DNA of 64,000 nucleotides from Acidovorax sp. sic0104 (GTDB lineage Bacteria; Pseudomonadota; Gammaproteobacteria; Burkholderiales; Burkholderiaceae_C): NCBI RefSeq assembly GCF_019219095.1, contig NZ_JAHUWH010000003.1, positions 308,345-372,344 of the forward strand, read 5' to 3'. Positions 63,876 through 64,000 of the stretch are shown here, piece after piece (within the stretch, counting starts at the first letter, position 1; each line of letters begins with the position of its first letter). The notes beneath the pieces were generated by a model, which ran no database searches, was not told the origin of the DNA, and was given only the letters and a program-made list of their open reading frames with translations. The translations under genes were made by a program, and so were the position numbers.

Positions 63876-64000
63876 TCAGAAGCTCTCCCAGTCATCGTCC
63901 CCGCCCGCTGCCGGCGCAGGTGCCCGCGCCGGTGCTGCCGCCGGCCTCGGTCCTGCTTTGGGCGCCAGCCTGGGCGCTGGCAGGCTGGCTGCAGGCGCCT
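63876..64000 (-). CDS. Second methyl-accepting chemotaxis protein, C-terminal end only
   Basis: The minus-strand frame enters from the right edge and ends at TGA (63876-63878). About 40 residues are visible: a Pro/Ala linker then GGDDDWESF, the same CheR/CheB-tether ending as the receptor at 61593-63368. It is therefore probably a tandem paralogue; the sensor lies outside the window. Confidence 0.7.
   Translation of the reverse strand, partial: APAASLPAPRLAPKAGPRPAAAPARAPAPAAGGDDDWESF

Overview
The window is GC-rich chromosome of a betaproteobacterium, almost certainly family Comamonadaceae (Acidovorax-like). The evidence is the gene order ilvB-ilvH-ilvC-pssA-leuA, earP next to efp with Arg32 in EF-P, aat-bpt, hupB-ppiD, a DUF3619/DUF3106 pair behind a sigma factor, many Bug/TctC-type binding proteins, PHB genes (phaR, bdhA), and a short interspersed repeat (core ATAGCT-N2-3-GCGCT, partly palindromic) that I recall from this family. 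Four tRNA genes are present: Arg(TCT), His(GTG), Val(TAC) and Val(GAC).

Layout. 1-5700: the end of an M14 peptidase, a YbaL/KefB-type antiporter, tRNAs, ppiD and hupB. 5700-8800: pgsA and uvrC. 8800-14430: a catabolic cluster (two Bug binding proteins, an HMG-CoA-lyase-like enzyme, a family III CoA transferase) divergent from a LysR regulator. 14420-16360: earP-efp. 16447-17841: rimO. 17843-31545: a defective prophage of about 13.7 kb inserted between rimO and phaR. 31743-33905: phaR, a small acidic protein, an MscS channel. 33906-36105: small orphan genes. 36106-41113: tRNA-Val, relA with an overlapping hydrolase gene, bdhA, a SIMPL-domain protein. 41331-43602: an OmpR/EnvZ (RisA/RisS-like) pair. 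43917-46307: aat-bpt and an IclR regulator. 46497-54102: pbpG, leuA with a leucine-rich leader peptide and attenuator, pssA, ilvC, ilvH, ilvB. 54396-57986: ECF-like sigma factor, DUF3619, DUF3106, RDD, dgkA, LOG. 58106-64000: PII protein, nadE, a FemAB-like acyltransferase, and two chemotaxis receptors with a WESF tail, the second cut by the window edge.

The prophage has a large serine recombinase abutting the rimO start codon, an SOS-type SRAP gene with a perfect LexA box, an AT-rich secreted protein with its own promoter, a lysis cassette (Rz1, Rz, M15 endolysin, two holin-like proteins), tail genes including a frameshifted DUF1566-like protein and a tape-measure protein with its N-terminal half missing, a short early-gene fragment on the other strand, and an AT-rich two-gene cassette (winged-helix protein plus winged-helix/HEPN-like protein) that is a candidate defence module. 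Head, packaging and replication genes are absent, so it is a remnant that has kept cargo at its ends.

The interspersed repeat has at least twelve copies here. Several lie in frame inside genes (earP twice, nadE, the FemAB-like gene), and one encodes most of the signal peptide of the SIMPL-domain protein.
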